Positions 20,101 to 29,265 of a stretch of DNA of 64,000 bases are shown here, one piece after another (the first letter of the stretch is position 1; each line of letters begins with the position of its first letter). The stretch comes from Nitzschia sp. pyKryTriq1 (taxonomy: Eukaryota; Bacillariophyta; Bacillariophyceae; Bacillariales; Bacillariaceae): contig OY101123.1 of the NCBI GenBank assembly GCA_956465555.1, positions 992,001 to 1,056,000 of the forward strand. Direction: 5' to 3'. Position numbers and translations under genes: made by a program. Under the pieces are notes generated by a model. The model searched no databases, was not told the origin of the DNA, and saw only the letters and a program-made list of their open reading frames with translations.

Positions 20101-20821
20101 TGGTGAGCTGGACGAAGATTATCTGCTACATGGAATCCTTATGCTGGAACAACTCTTGACTTCGGGGGGAGGTTGGCAGGATCAAGCTCATGGCATCATA
20201 CCAGGTATCAAGACTGTCAAGTCACTACCCTCCCAGCTACCGGTTTCAATCTCAGTCGAACGCCTAGAAGTAGAAACATCCTTCAGAAATGACCTGGAGA
20301 GGAGAATGGTTTTGGCGTTCACTGGGAAGACCCGCCTAGCGAAAAACATTTTGCAGGACGTGTTAAGGCGGTGGGCTCGAAGCACGAACGAAGTAGTGGC
20401 GACTGTATCTCGTAACGTTCAACTGGCAGACGAATGCAAGGCCGCAGCCTTGACTGGGGATGTAGACAAATTTGGTCACATCCTCCTAGAATACTCGAAG
20501 ATCAAGGTTCAAATGGCAGGCGAGGACAGTGGGGCCATGCCAGAATCTTGTAAGCTACTTATTTCAGAACTCGTAGAGCGAAAAGCGATTTCGGGCGCAT
20601 GCCTCTGCGGAGCAGGAGGAGGTGGCTTCATGGTAATGGTAACCTCGGAGAATTTCAGCAAGGATAAGTTGTTGGCTTTGATTAAAAGCGAGCTGGCAAC
20701 TGGAAACCCCGAACTTTCTACCTTCACGTTCCACGAATGCCGAATTTGTCAGGATGGATTAACCACAAGGGTCATCGAGGAAACGGATGGTAACTTGGAA
20801 GAATTCTCCCTCAAATGGTGA
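17147..20821 (+). CDS. FKGP: Bifunctional L-fucokinase / GDP-fucose pyrophosphorylase
   Basis: The enzyme salvages free L-fucose: the kinase makes fucose-1-phosphate, and the pyrophosphorylase turns it into GDP-fucose for glycosylation. The 1224-residue length fits the fused enzyme. The N-terminal half is the pyrophosphorylase, with CIVVTSPDAASA, the nucleotide-binding GSGGGT loop at residues 81-86, VLHAGGDSSRCP, and a beta-helix-type segment near 450-500. The C-terminal half is a GHMP kinase: TSPARVDLAGGWSDTPP at about 820-836, and the ATP-binding loop LPQGSGMGTSSILAA at about 960-974. A third GHMP motif, ACLCGAGGGGFMVM, is near 1150. The cytosol is likely, as no signal peptide is present. 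The first ATG is used and there are no introns. The stop lies 48 bp from the converging secreted-protein gene. Confidence 0.93.
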   Translation: MAEASSSSSVPPARPSSPRGHGRKYPSFPFDCIVVTSPDAASAASAEAPLTRILERRLKHEYPDQIIRIVSTYDSYGARCGSGGGTLAALEFATPGETVLVLHAGGDSSRCPTQMILGKAWTSLPCAQYPNPTIWMIDQIQRLFEQAHFPRGTVVVAATDTLITFFEKESSSSRKHSSIHSWNLDYDANEAVVLGVAVPSVVTTAKNHGVYVLSEEISKTKGLRVTDPLDVWQKPPIHKLIQTQDPGPASFVQGVDTGNDEQRLAWIDTGVIIFLPKAVQILYELSEGILAMCTRKGIKAAYEEHSPSTQQQTLAQYAKDRALKIDLYTEILHNLSWPSRMANMEETPLRQMLSRVPLKILVASQGHFLHLGTTQELVDFVTSGAYPQVSKESSSSAMPQGTISALSAHFSLQPRFQCWNDAQPLAHNVALQSTFPPNTTIGDSSLVEYCEFDAYSSVSIGADSMVSGWRNPTNNASPLDIPDRVSVQVLSLEQRNGTPREFVYMVLGIYDGIKTKRSEATIFGLPASEFLERTEMTPQDLGWTDDIGDDNHNLWNAMLHPTVSQETSFSSIYGWLDKLSGNESLKEDPGLIKWLSAPRVTLRQLHDLADAEMEWNFRQDLERRVSLLQQTNLISHLRNLLRGRRHDRPCDLQWILEIPDLIKASDLLLDVLVALEDLALQELENNQYDISGRAFMIASALLADFDDDLDGKDDEMDVSDAILAFCSPLILQLRSSSTQKVSSEARGNILTKILEYRRSCPRESLMQNLTIFSLVMERLSFCMNELSIASGYAKFIDPFSDFNVCSRRTSPPIMSKWVVSTSPARVDLAGGWSDTPPLCYEFGGAVTGMAVLVDDHKPLSCRCRILLGKTGILLRAENRSSVDGKVTSYVDADIQEIAQLSDFRDPLSDCALLKAAIVCLGMATEDQIRSNDPLQPLINRFCSSKADDVRIEIVTASILPQGSGMGTSSILAATVLASLAKCSGIGELDEDYLLHGILMLEQLLTSGGGWQDQAHGIIPGIKTVKSLPSQLPVSISVERLEVETSFRNDLERRMVLAFTGKTRLAKNILQDVLRRWARSTNEVVATVSRNVQLADECKAAALTGDVDKFGHILLEYSKIKVQMAGEDSGAMPESCKLLISELVERKAISGACLCGAGGGGFMVMVTSENFSKDKLLALIKSELATGNPELSTFTFHECRICQDGLTTRVIEETDGNLEEFSLKW

Positions 20822-20869
20822 TGCTCAAAAATCTGCTACTAATCTTACAGGAAACCTCTAATTTTTGAC

Positions 20870-21418
20870 TTACGCGAATGCCGTGAACTTCTCGTCGTCA
20901 CTGGCAGGGAGAACATTAGTTAGGTCAATATTGAATTCGTCCTTGATCTTGTAGCGCAGATTTACAGGAGTTTCAAGAAAGTTCACCTCGAAGGAGTTTG
21001 AATCAGAGGCGTCACCAGTGTACAGAGAAAAGCGGACACAGAAAGTGATCATCACATGGTCATCGTCAACTCTTTCGTAGATCGGGGACGACCCAATATT
21101 GTCGGCCACCACGGACAAAGAAATTTCAGCGTTGATCTTTGCGGTGCGCGTGTCTGAATGCTTGAACGTCATTTGAGAAGTGAGATAGCTGTTCTGAATA
21201 GAAATTTGTCGAGATCCTTCCTGGCAACCCTCGCCATCGAATAATGTGTATTTCACTTGATTTGTCGAAATCTTGCTGTTGAATCCATAATCCAAGGTTA
21301 CCACAAGTCTATCGTGTTGAAAATCGGGCTCACTAAGCTCCCAAACATTTTGGGCCAGAGCCAGCCTCAGTGGCGACAATAGCAACAAGAGGGGTAAAAC
21401 TGATTCGCAGAGTTTCAT
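20870..21418 (-). CDS. Secreted protein of unknown family, copy A
   Basis: A 182-residue frame with a clear signal peptide (KLCESVLPLLLLLSPLRLALA) and a body beginning QNVWELSEPDF. The body matches the next minus-strand gene over about 130 residues: VTLDYGFNSKIS, VKYTLFDGEGCQE, MTFKHSDTR, ITFCVRFSLYTGD and FLETPVNLR. Two cysteines are shared. The family looks diatom-specific and I do not recognise it. At its 3' end the sequence GCGTAAGT, a strong donor, overlaps the stop, so the mRNA may splice into the convergent FKGP 3' region and the true C-terminus may differ. Confidence 0.65.
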   Translation of the reverse strand: MKLCESVLPLLLLLSPLRLALAQNVWELSEPDFQHDRLVVTLDYGFNSKISTNQVKYTLFDGEGCQEGSRQISIQNSYLTSQMTFKHSDTRTAKINAEISLSVVADNIGSSPIYERVDDDHVMITFCVRFSLYTGDASDSNSFEVNFLETPVNLRYKIKDEFNIDLTNVLPASDDEKFTAFA

Positions 21419-21593
21419 CTTTTTTATTTGTATTTTCCAAGCACAGAAACGTTTGGGGTTGCTCGCTGGGAGATGTCCGCTGACACTGAATGCAGCAACA
21501 TTGTAGCTACCGGTGGTCTACTTCGTATTTTAGAAAAGGGAGAGTTTCGGTTTCTTTGCGATCGTCTCGGAGAATAATGATGACTCCTCCTGA

Positions 21594-21701
21594 GGCGTGG
21601 GAGGAGTTCGCTTCTGTCACGTCGCACGCGCAGTTATCAGGTCAGCCTTGACTTCGCCAAAAATACCGGGAAGGAAGTTTGACGCGAACTCCTCCCACGC
21701 C
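21594..21701. repeat. 18-bp perfect inverted repeat with 72-nt loop
   Basis: Left arm 21594-21611 is GGCGTGGGAGGAGTTCGC; the right arm 21684-21701 is its exact reverse complement. Neither arm extends further with perfect pairing. Confidence 0.9.
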
Positions 21702-21892
21702 CCTGGTAGCTGGTAGGAAGGCTTTTCGCTTCACATGTCTACCGTATGTTCAGTGTATACAGTATCGGTACTCGTAACGGTGTACGGTGTACTAGTAGAA
21801 GCCACTATTACCCGTAGGTACCTGTGGTACCAGCAGGTAAAATGTATGATACCCAACTGGTTATTACCGTTACGTACCTCTTGGGCCCTCTC

Positions 21893-21955
21893 TCTACTAG
21901 TAGTAGAGAGCTAGTAGTAGAGTAGAGAGTAGAGTAGAGTAGAGTAGAGAGAGTA
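21893..21955. repeat. TAG / TAGAG low-complexity tract
   Basis: About 60 bp of interspersed CTAGTAG and AGAGT units, an impure microsatellite. Related TAG/CTA triplets recur in other intergenic stretches of the window. Confidence 0.75.
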
Positions 21956-22435
21956 ATCTAGAGAAGCACGATACTCCTAGTCTACTAGCTACCATTACGG
22001 ATAGTAGACTACTCTAGTAGTCGTAGAGTCGAGATTCATTACTCTCGACCGTCAAGGTAGCAACTAAATTAGACAGGGCACTTTTTCGCTGCATAATAAT
22101 ATAGTCTACCAGGTACTATAATTGGAAGTGAAGATAAAGCTGAGATCGAAGATTTTTGTGAATTGCAGTCTATTTCTATGTCTTTTTTATAACACCAGGT
22201 TATGTAGCGGTGTGTGAGCGGGTGCGTTCTATCTCTAGTAGTAGAGTCCCCACCAATGTTACCCTCCTCTTCAAAGTGATCGGACAGGAGCACAGCAAAA
22301 ACGAGCTTTCTTGCAAGTCTCTTCGCTCCTCGTGGTCGAGTGAGCATGCTGTTCAGATCGATAGCAGTTTATGACCCTTTTTCCTTGGGCAGTTGGCCAT
22401 GCGAGGTCGTGGTTGTCTTGTTCTTCTCGGTGATG

Positions 22436-23164
22436 TTACAGTCCTATGTACTCGATATTGCTACCACCGAGAAGACCACCACCAACAGTGCCAGCATCGT
22501 CGTGATGCAAATCGATCCGCAGCTGCACTGGAGTTTCCACAGAGTTCACTTCCATGGAATCTCTGTCAGAAATTTCACCGCTGTATACGGAAAAGCGGAC
22601 GCAGAAAGTCAACAAGCCATGATTCTCGTCAACTCTCTTGTAGAACGGGGACGAGAGGATCATGTTGTAATCAGCTACAACCGCCAGAGTTATTTCAGCA
22701 GAGCTACTTCCAGCACGAACATCAGAATGTTCGAAAGTCATCCGCGGAACTATGTAATTGCTATCGATCGTGATCTCTTTTGATTCCTCCTGGCACCCTT
22801 CTCCATTGAATATCGTGTATTTCAGTTGCTCTCCTGAAATCTTGTTGTGCAAGCCATAATCCAACGATACGAAAACGATGTCTTCCTCGTATTCAATGAC
22901 GGCCGCGGAGCTATCAATCTCCCAAATATTTTCCATCTGCAAATGAATTCAACGAGTTGTTAGATATTTTCGCTGCGACGTTCCCAGGGAAAGGTGGCAA
23001 TCACGGCGAGATAGTGTGATGCCAGCAGTCCTCCTGCTTGCACTTTTTCTAGTTCATATTTTACTAGTACGGACCAAAACAGGACTTACCAGCTCTTGTA
23101 TTGCCAACGCCAGCCGTAGTGGCAATAACAGTAGCAATAACGAACAGGTTGGGAAGGCTTTCAT
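22436..23164 (-). CDS. Secreted protein of unknown family, copy B
   Basis: Two exons, 23090-23164 (25 codons) and 22436-22936, join around a 153-nt intron (22937-23089, GTAAGT...TGCAG) in phase 0, giving 191 residues. Exon 1 encodes the signal peptide KAFPTCSLLLLLLPLRLALA. Exon 2 aligns with copy A: NIWEI, VSLDYGLHNKIS, LKYTIFNGEGCQEE, MTFEHSDVR, LTFCVRFSVYSGE, SVETPVQLR. The splice is supported because it puts a signal peptide onto a body whose paralogue has one in a single exon. The C-terminus is Gly-rich (GTVGGGLLGGSN) and unlike copy A, so another splice there is possible. Confidence 0.7.
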
Positions 23165-25116
23165 GTTTCTTTTTAAATTGTAATTGCTCGCTTCTTCTCC
23201 GCAATCCGCAAAAAGCGAATATTTCCATTTTTGAGATGTTGGGTTGGCAAGATGTTGGATGATGATGTCGGGTTCCGACACAACATACTCGTACCTGGTA
23301 CTGTACCGAACTTGTACCGGTGGTACCAGGTACTCGTAGGAACAGGCAGGCTACTCCGAAAACACGAATTACATATATGCCCCCTGCATCAACGGTCGTG
23401 CTTTCTGCAGTACCCTGTCCGAAAGGACCGTTCTGCCCGTCGTCCGATACACATGTTCGGATGAGTGAGGTGACGTAAGCATTTGGCGATGCGTACCTCA
23501 TTGGCGACGGGTACCTACCTACCTTCACTTGTAACGTCTCTTTATCTTAGTTTCATTATTATCTTTGACGACTACTTTTCTATCGAGGTAGCTCACTGTT
23601 ATAACAGATTCCTTGGTGGATTCTTATTCATTTAATTGATTAGTATTACCCTCCTTGTTGTTTGATTCTATCTGCAAAATGAGCGGCTCAAAAACTACAC
23701 GATGCGGAACCTTACATTGATTGGTTGGTATTATCATATTTAATAAGTTTTTTTTCAATATATCTTTTACATTCGAACATGGAGAAAAGACTGCAATCAG
23801 AGATGAAATCAAAACTGGTGGATTTGCAAGAAGAGTTACTACATCAGAGGCGCAGAATCGGCAGGATTGGCAGGATGTCCCCGATATTATTTATATAGTA
23901 CGCAGAATTCTCTTAAGACAAAACATCAGAATTAATTAAGGTACTTTTTCTCTGCCAAATTCTCCAGGGAGCTTGCAAATTCCGCCTGCAGATTTTCTCT
24001 GGCGAATGCTCCTTCCATTTCTCAAGGATGCCCTCCAGCTCGGACTATGTTGCTTGCTATTTTAGTCTCTCTATTACGCAAAAGATACACGGGAAAGATA
24101 ATATTATATAAAACGACATGATATTTTTCGTCTACTATATTACCAATCAAAGCACTTATTTTTGTTCCTGTTGGTCTGAAGAAAGTCTCTCGGCCAATCG
24201 TCCTTTCGATTTTCCACAAAGAGGATATTGACCAAAGACTGGGATACAATGTTGGAGCATCCCTTTCCAAACTCCTCGAGAAGGACGGTAGAGAATACAG
24301 ACTCAATTTTATTATGACAACAAGACAAGACTGTGGAAGCACTATGGAGCATATTCGAAAAAATGAAGCTACCATCTATGATAACTAAAACATAATTGTA
24401 TCGGTATAACTATAATTAATGTCAATTGCAGTAAACATGAAAATTGTTCAATGATATCTTGAATTGCAATATTAATACGGGTGTTTTTACATAGTTTCCT
24501 CAATGAAAGATTGTTAAATGATATATTTCCTTACATTAATCGGGGCGATTTTATATTAAATTGATCTATTTTTATTTCTTATTGACATGCGTTACAATTT
24601 TTAAATGTTTCATGTTTTCAATTGACTGTTTCCTATGGTGAGATTCCATTGAGATACCATTGATTGGGTATTATCGCGTGCGCCTTGCTGCGCTCCCATG
24701 CATGACTTACGCAATCTCGCGCTGCCAGCGCCAAACCACACTCGGACATTCTGAAGGCCTCTCGTCGCAGCCTCTTATGTCGCCCCTCTTGAGTCACGGC
24801 CATTTGAGTCTTGGGACACGTAATGATGTTTCCGTTAAAAATGAGCCCGCCAGCCAGGATTTGAAAGCTATGCATACAGTATGAGAAAAGGGATAATACA
24901 CGTTGCACGTTAACTTGCTCCACGAAGAATTGTATTGTGTTTGTTGTTGATGTTACAGTAGACTCCGGTACCAGTAGTCGTACCCCATAGTCTACCGGTA
25001 TTCTCTCATCGATCGCTCCCACATGCAAGAGCCGATTCTTGTTCTATTCTTCTGTGTTGGCCTTCAGTCTCGCTACAAGCGATGGGGCAAATGAACCCAC
25101 TCAATATTAGTTGAAA
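23165..25116. other. Long intergenic region with AT-rich core
   Basis: Contains GTACC-rich motifs at 23284-23340, an AT-rich block of about 1 kb (23560-24620) with coding-like fragments listed separately, and GC-richer sequence at 24640-25116 with one TACCGGTA at about 24993. No complete gene and no tRNA seen. Confidence 0.4.
23721..24388 (+). pseudogene. Coding-like fragments in AT-rich DNA, unassigned
   Basis: Two plus-strand stretches read like protein but lack a start and a clear join. One, about 23775-23936, contains EHGEKTAIRDEIKTGG and RQDWQDVPDIIYIV. The other, about 24120-24388, contains PVGLKKVSRPIVLSIFHKED, RLGYNVGASLSKLLEKDG and MEHIRKNEATIYDN before a stop. The surrounding DNA is much richer in A+T than its neighbours. 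It may be a decayed gene or insertion, or the last exons of an intron-bearing gene. I do not recognise the family. Confidence 0.3.
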
Positions 25117-26475
25117 ATGCTCTCTGGAATCAAAAGATGGGTGTCGTTCGTCCTTCTGTTGCTCCTAACCAAGTCGACACAACAATTATTCCAATACAGC
25201 GCAATATTATCGATCAATAGTACTGTTTCTGAGACTGAAGTAAAACATGAAAAGAAGGCATCGCCAACTCATTTTGATGTCTTGGAGGTGTGGAACCAGT
25301 ACAAACAGGAGCACTCTCAAATCGCTCTAGTTGAGGAAAATGCAGTGAGCAATTTCACTGATAGAAAGTTTGCAGTTGGTTATTACAGTTGCCCCCTTCA
25401 AGCGGGAAACAGGCTGCACCACTTTATGAACAGCTTAATTTGGGCCATCGTGACAAATCGAACTCTTCTGTGGAAGTACTACGATAAGGAAACCTGTCGA
25501 CAGGTTGGCCTTCGCTACGGACCAAACATTTGCATGTCAGCCAACAGCGTAGAGGACTGCGACAGTGTTTTGAAACGAGCGGAATGGTTGCCATCCTTGA
25601 GGGAATGGGATTCAAAATTGAACTTATCGACTCCTCTATCCCTTTCCTATTGGACCACTCACGAAGCTAGTACCAAAAGCAGGTTCTGGTTCGACGGAGC
25701 CGAAAACGAGGCCGGTCTAGCCGACTCCACGCCGTCGAAGCTTGTCAATTTCCCACAAATGTTGGGACAAGATGCATGGATATTGCAAAGTGAGCGAAAA
25801 CGAATAAAGTTGTTGTCCTCTCAGGAAGCGAAAAGGCGTGCAGAATTACTTTTTCGGGCAGGGACCGATTATCTCTATGGGCTTCTCTTTTTTGACTGCT
25901 TTGCATTCCAGTCTTCAGTATCCGTTCCTTTTATTGCAGATTTCGACATGAGAAACCGCACAAGAGACACGCTACACAATCACGTAGCCCCTGCCAACAT
26001 CAACACAACAATAGTGGTGCACTCCCGACATTCGAAAATAAACGACGACGGTTCATCCATCAAACGCGAAAAACTTTGCCTAGATCGAGTGCTGATCAAC
26101 ACCACTGGATTCTGTCAGGTGATGATATTGTCTGATAGACCCAAAACTTTAGATGCAGTGGTAGGCTATTTGAACCTCAAGCATGCACACTGCCATGCCA
26201 TCGTTGCGCATCATGACTTGGGTTTATCATTTAGCGAGGAACATGGACCATTCTCTGAGTCTGGCTTCTACCAAGATATGGCGATGGTATCGAACCAAAC
26301 GCGTCATGTTCCCACCTCCAACACCATCTTTATCGGATCGAAGCGCCGAAGCTCGAGTCAGCTAGTGAGAGAGCTCATGGCCTTCCAGCTCCAGGAGCAA
26401 GACCGCCATCGAAATGTATCCGTTGAGCTTACAACATGTTATCTGGAGGAGATGGAAAAGCATCGCCACACCTAA
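25117..26475 (+). CDS. Type II membrane / secretory glycosyltransferase-like protein
   Basis: A 452-residue protein starting at MLSGIKRWVSF; two upstream codons begin with TTG and are not used. An N-terminal hydrophobic stretch (SFVLLLLLTKSTQQ) acts as signal or anchor. The lumenal part carries several NxS/T sites and cysteines. The segment VGYYSCPLQAGNRLHHFMNS followed by WAIVTNRTLLWKY resembles the donor-binding start of fucosyltransferase-type (GT-B) enzymes, and IVVHSRHSK...CLDRVL followed by VMILSDRP resembles their second half. The assignment is by motif shape only. With FKGP nearby a fucosyltransferase role is attractive but unproven. Confidence 0.55.
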   Translation: MLSGIKRWVSFVLLLLLTKSTQQLFQYSAILSINSTVSETEVKHEKKASPTHFDVLEVWNQYKQEHSQIALVEENAVSNFTDRKFAVGYYSCPLQAGNRLHHFMNSLIWAIVTNRTLLWKYYDKETCRQVGLRYGPNICMSANSVEDCDSVLKRAEWLPSLREWDSKLNLSTPLSLSYWTTHEASTKSRFWFDGAENEAGLADSTPSKLVNFPQMLGQDAWILQSERKRIKLLSSQEAKRRAELLFRAGTDYLYGLLFFDCFAFQSSVSVPFIADFDMRNRTRDTLHNHVAPANINTTIVVHSRHSKINDDGSSIKREKLCLDRVLINTTGFCQVMILSDRPKTLDAVVGYLNLKHAHCHAIVAHHDLGLSFSEEHGPFSESGFYQDMAMVSNQTRHVPTSNTIFIGSKRRSSSQLVRELMAFQLQEQDRHRNVSVELTTCYLEEMEKHRHT

Positions 26476-26683
26476 AATTACATCTACCTGAAATATTCGT
26501 AACTGTAACAATGCAAAATGGACCAAAAAATCATCCAGCCACCCCGACTTTCGACTAGATTGGATTTATCATCGAACTCCCAGAGCCCAGGGCGTTTTGG
26601 GGAAAAGGCCCACGCATGTCTGGATCGATCCCTTGATACTCCATAGTAGCTCGATCACCATCTGCATCATCGCCATGTAATAA

Positions 26684-27271
26684 TTAAAAAAAGAAATGGC
26701 AGGATTTTGGTTGTGAGATCGATGATGGTCGATTTATAAAAATCGTGGGGTGACGTGACGTACTATAATCTGGTGCTCTCTTATCTTTCTTAAAGAGAAC
26801 CTCTCCGAAATCATCCAGCACCTCGTCAAAATCATTCAACTCTTCCTGGTCTGCTACCAGTACATCCGTGATTTCCGGCATGCGTGCATTGAGCCACATG
26901 GCAGCTCTTCCCAATACCGTGTCTCTCCGATGCCAGAATTTCCCGTCCAACGTCAGTGTGACCTCGGGACCAGAAACTTCCACCAAGTCGATAGTGCCTG
27001 TTACACCAATGGAAGCAGGGCGCTCATGACGCCCGAACATTTGTTTACCGTAATCTGATTCGATGAACTCCTCGAGACATTGTCGCACATTGTCCTCGTC
27101 CAGAAACATGGTATCAACCACGGCATCGGATCGCCAGTCATCGTAGATGTTGTTCAAGGAAGTTGCTTTGTTTGTGGCGCGAGTGGCCCTCACCACAGCA
27201 AACCCGGTCGCGATTTGACCGAACAGCGTCACAAATATCGTAATAGTCACAAAGCAGCACAGGTTCACCAT
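26684..27271 (-). CDS. Plastid-type protein of unknown function
   Basis: When started at MVNLCCFVTI the protein has 195 residues and a signal peptide ending QIATGFAVVRATRATNKATS, a Phe-containing junction followed by Ser/Thr/Arg-rich sequence. This fits a diatom plastid presequence. An open, ATG-headed extension reaches 27661 but would bury the signal peptide and is not preferred. The mature part (DDWRSDAVVDTMFLDEDN, CLEEFIESDYGKQMFG, VEVSGPEVTLTLDGKFWHRR, LGRAAMWLNARMPEITDV) is acidic and looks folded. No family recognised. Confidence 0.65.
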   Translation of the reverse strand: MVNLCCFVTITIFVTLFGQIATGFAVVRATRATNKATSLNNIYDDWRSDAVVDTMFLDEDNVRQCLEEFIESDYGKQMFGRHERPASIGVTGTIDLVEVSGPEVTLTLDGKFWHRRDTVLGRAAMWLNARMPEITDVLVADQEELNDFDEVLDDFGEVLFKKDKRAPDYSTSRHPTIFINRPSSISQPKSCHFFF

Positions 27272-27849
27272 GTTAGATCGTCCTGGTAGTCGCCGACACA
27301 ATGGGGTCCATTGTGGGGAGACGGAAGGCAGTGAGCAGAAGGCAGAGAGCAGAGCAACATGGTGCGACAACACGAAATGCGGTGACAGAGGACGCGAGCG
27401 ACGAAAGATGAAGGTTTTTGCTGCCGATTGACGCGCGCTGCGACGCGAGTGAACGATAGAGTCCAAGGGATCGATTGGTGCCATTTTTTCGCGAGACGAC
27501 GCGATACGCATAGCGGTAAATATAGTAGAAGATCCACGATCCATCAGACAAAGCATTAGATATACCGGTACGGTATGTCTGACGATGATTGAAGAAGATG
27601 AATGACGAAAGCAGATGTCTGAAGATTGAAGATCAGTCATTGTCATTGCCACACTCTGCATCCTCCAACAATGAAGCTGTCGAATCTACAGCTATTTCAG
27701 GACCTATAATTTCTTGCACCGGTTAGCATTCGGTTCCTCGGCCCTTGTCCGCTTTCACTCGTCTACTAGCTAAGCGTCTGGCAACGTGACGGTTTTGAAA
27801 ACACCACAGCATAAAAGGCGAACAGAAGTGACCAAGTGAAGTGACAAAG
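27272..27849. promoter_or_regulatory. Divergent promoter region
   Basis: This 578-bp region separates the plastid-type gene (minus) from the MBOAT gene (plus). It includes TACCGGTACGGTA at 27564-27576. A minus-strand open frame crosses much of it but is probably noncoding. Confidence 0.4.
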
Positions 27850-29210
27850 ATGAATGCACTCAGAAGTATCTTTGAGCAAAAGCTGACACAGGAGACGAGG
27901 GAACCTGTCTGGTCGTTTGATGTTCTGGACTACCATGTCGACTTTTTGGCGCCGAACTACGTGTTCTTTGTGCAAATCCTAGTGGTGAGAAAAATGACAA
28001 GGTGATTACTCGTTTGTACTCGACTTCATTAACAGCTGACTTTTCGTCTTTGATACTTTTCATCGTTGCTCAGATTCTCTCATTACAAATGCTGGCTGGC
28101 TCCATCTTGGCGGTACTAATGTACTATGGGATTGTGCTGGACTCGTCTAAAGATGGGGTGAAAAGTTATCAGGGGTATCTTCTTGGATACGGCTTTGTAA
28201 TCCCTGTTTCAATTTGGTTGCCATTCCAGATAATTGAATCTTTTGATATTCGGGGTGTCGGCTTTCGACTTGGTCTCGTGTCTCTGCCCATGACCGTCAC
28301 TCTACGATGCTTGGAATCTATGTACGGTTTTGTCGACGGCACCAGGAATTCATTATGGGAATACGTCTTGGCGAGTGGATTCATTGTGAAACCCTGCTAT
28401 GACCAAGATGGCAAGGCAGTCCCTCTCACAGCAGAGCGGTTTTGGATCGCCTTTCGCTATCACACATCTTGGCTACTTTTCTTCACCATACTTCATCACA
28501 TCTTCCAACCACTTCGCTACTTTCCCTTTGCCACAAGTTTCGAAGCGAACCAACTATGGTTGTCCTTCGAGATTGGCCACTTGTACAACACATTTATTCA
28601 GGCATTTCTCATCAGTACCACCTTGGCGTTTAGCGTTTCTGGAGTCGGTATGCTGGCGGCATTGTACACTGGAGTATATTTTGATAGCTACATCACAAAC
28701 AACCCGATTCTCTTATCGACTTCGCCGTCTGATTTCTGGGGGCGTCGATGGAACAAACTCATCCACACGGGTCTCAAGCAAGGAGTATACAAACCGGTTC
28801 GCTGGAACACAGGCAATAGAACTTTGGCGTCAGTGACGGCCTTTGCCGTAAGCGGGATTTACCACGAGTATGTCTGGAGGTTACTATTCACGTCAACATC
28901 GGCGCAGCTAGCAGAGGGCATGCTTGCAGAGAATCCTAGTTGTTGCATGAGCTGCTACTGTCATGGTTTAGTGGGAAAACAAATGCTCTTTTTCTGTTGG
29001 AATGGAATTCTGATAGCACTCGAGTATATGATTGGAGATAAGGTCGGTGAAATGACCAAGTCGCTCCCTCAATGGCTCCGAAGTCACCTCGTAGTACTGC
29101 TTTCTCTGCCCGTGGGTCACTTATTTACAGCGGATTTGACGCGATCTGGATACTTTGAATCGATCCAGCAGGCACTCCCAGCGTTTGTATTCACAAAGAT
29201 AATACGATGA
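27850..29210 (+). CDS. MBOAT / wax-synthase-like O-acyltransferase
   Basis: A membrane-bound O-acyltransferase of 423 residues, built from exons 27850-27984 and 28074-29210 around an 89-nt intron (GTGAGA...CTCAG), joined in phase 0. Exon 1 (MNALRSIFEQKLTQETREP) is needed because the long downstream frame begins only with GTG inside the intron. The conserved features are SPSDFWGRRWNKLIH at about residues 290-305 and the catalytic His in VSGIYHEYVW near 335, as in plant wax synthases and related acyl-CoA:alcohol acyltransferases. Seven or more hydrophobic segments are visible, so it should sit in the ER. The acceptor (fatty alcohol, sterol or diacylglycerol) cannot be told. It converges on AS3MT with a 55-bp gap. 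Confidence 0.8.
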
Positions 29211-29265
29211 CTCTAGTCAATTACATTTTACTAGACTAAGAAGAGGTTCACCGTCTACCGTTTCT

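Larger units (their letters stand above)
21419..22435. other. Intergenic region with inverted repeat and TAG-rich tract
   Basis: Separates the two secreted paralogues. Contains an 18-bp inverted repeat (21594-21701), a GTAC/GGTACC-rich stretch at 21750-21890, and a TAG/TAGAG repeat tract (21893-21955). Confidence 0.5.

Noticed and set aside
17147-20821. Two separate genes for kinase and pyrophosphorylase
   Set aside because: One uninterrupted 1224-codon frame covers both, as in known fused FKGP enzymes.
22340-22783. Plus-strand open frame over secreted copy B
   Set aside because: The minus-strand frame aligns with a paralogue and has a signal peptide and splice sites; the plus frame has none of these.
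26684-27661. 325-residue version of the plastid-type protein
   Set aside because: It would place a signal peptide at residue 131; the internal ATG at 27271 gives a conventional presequence.
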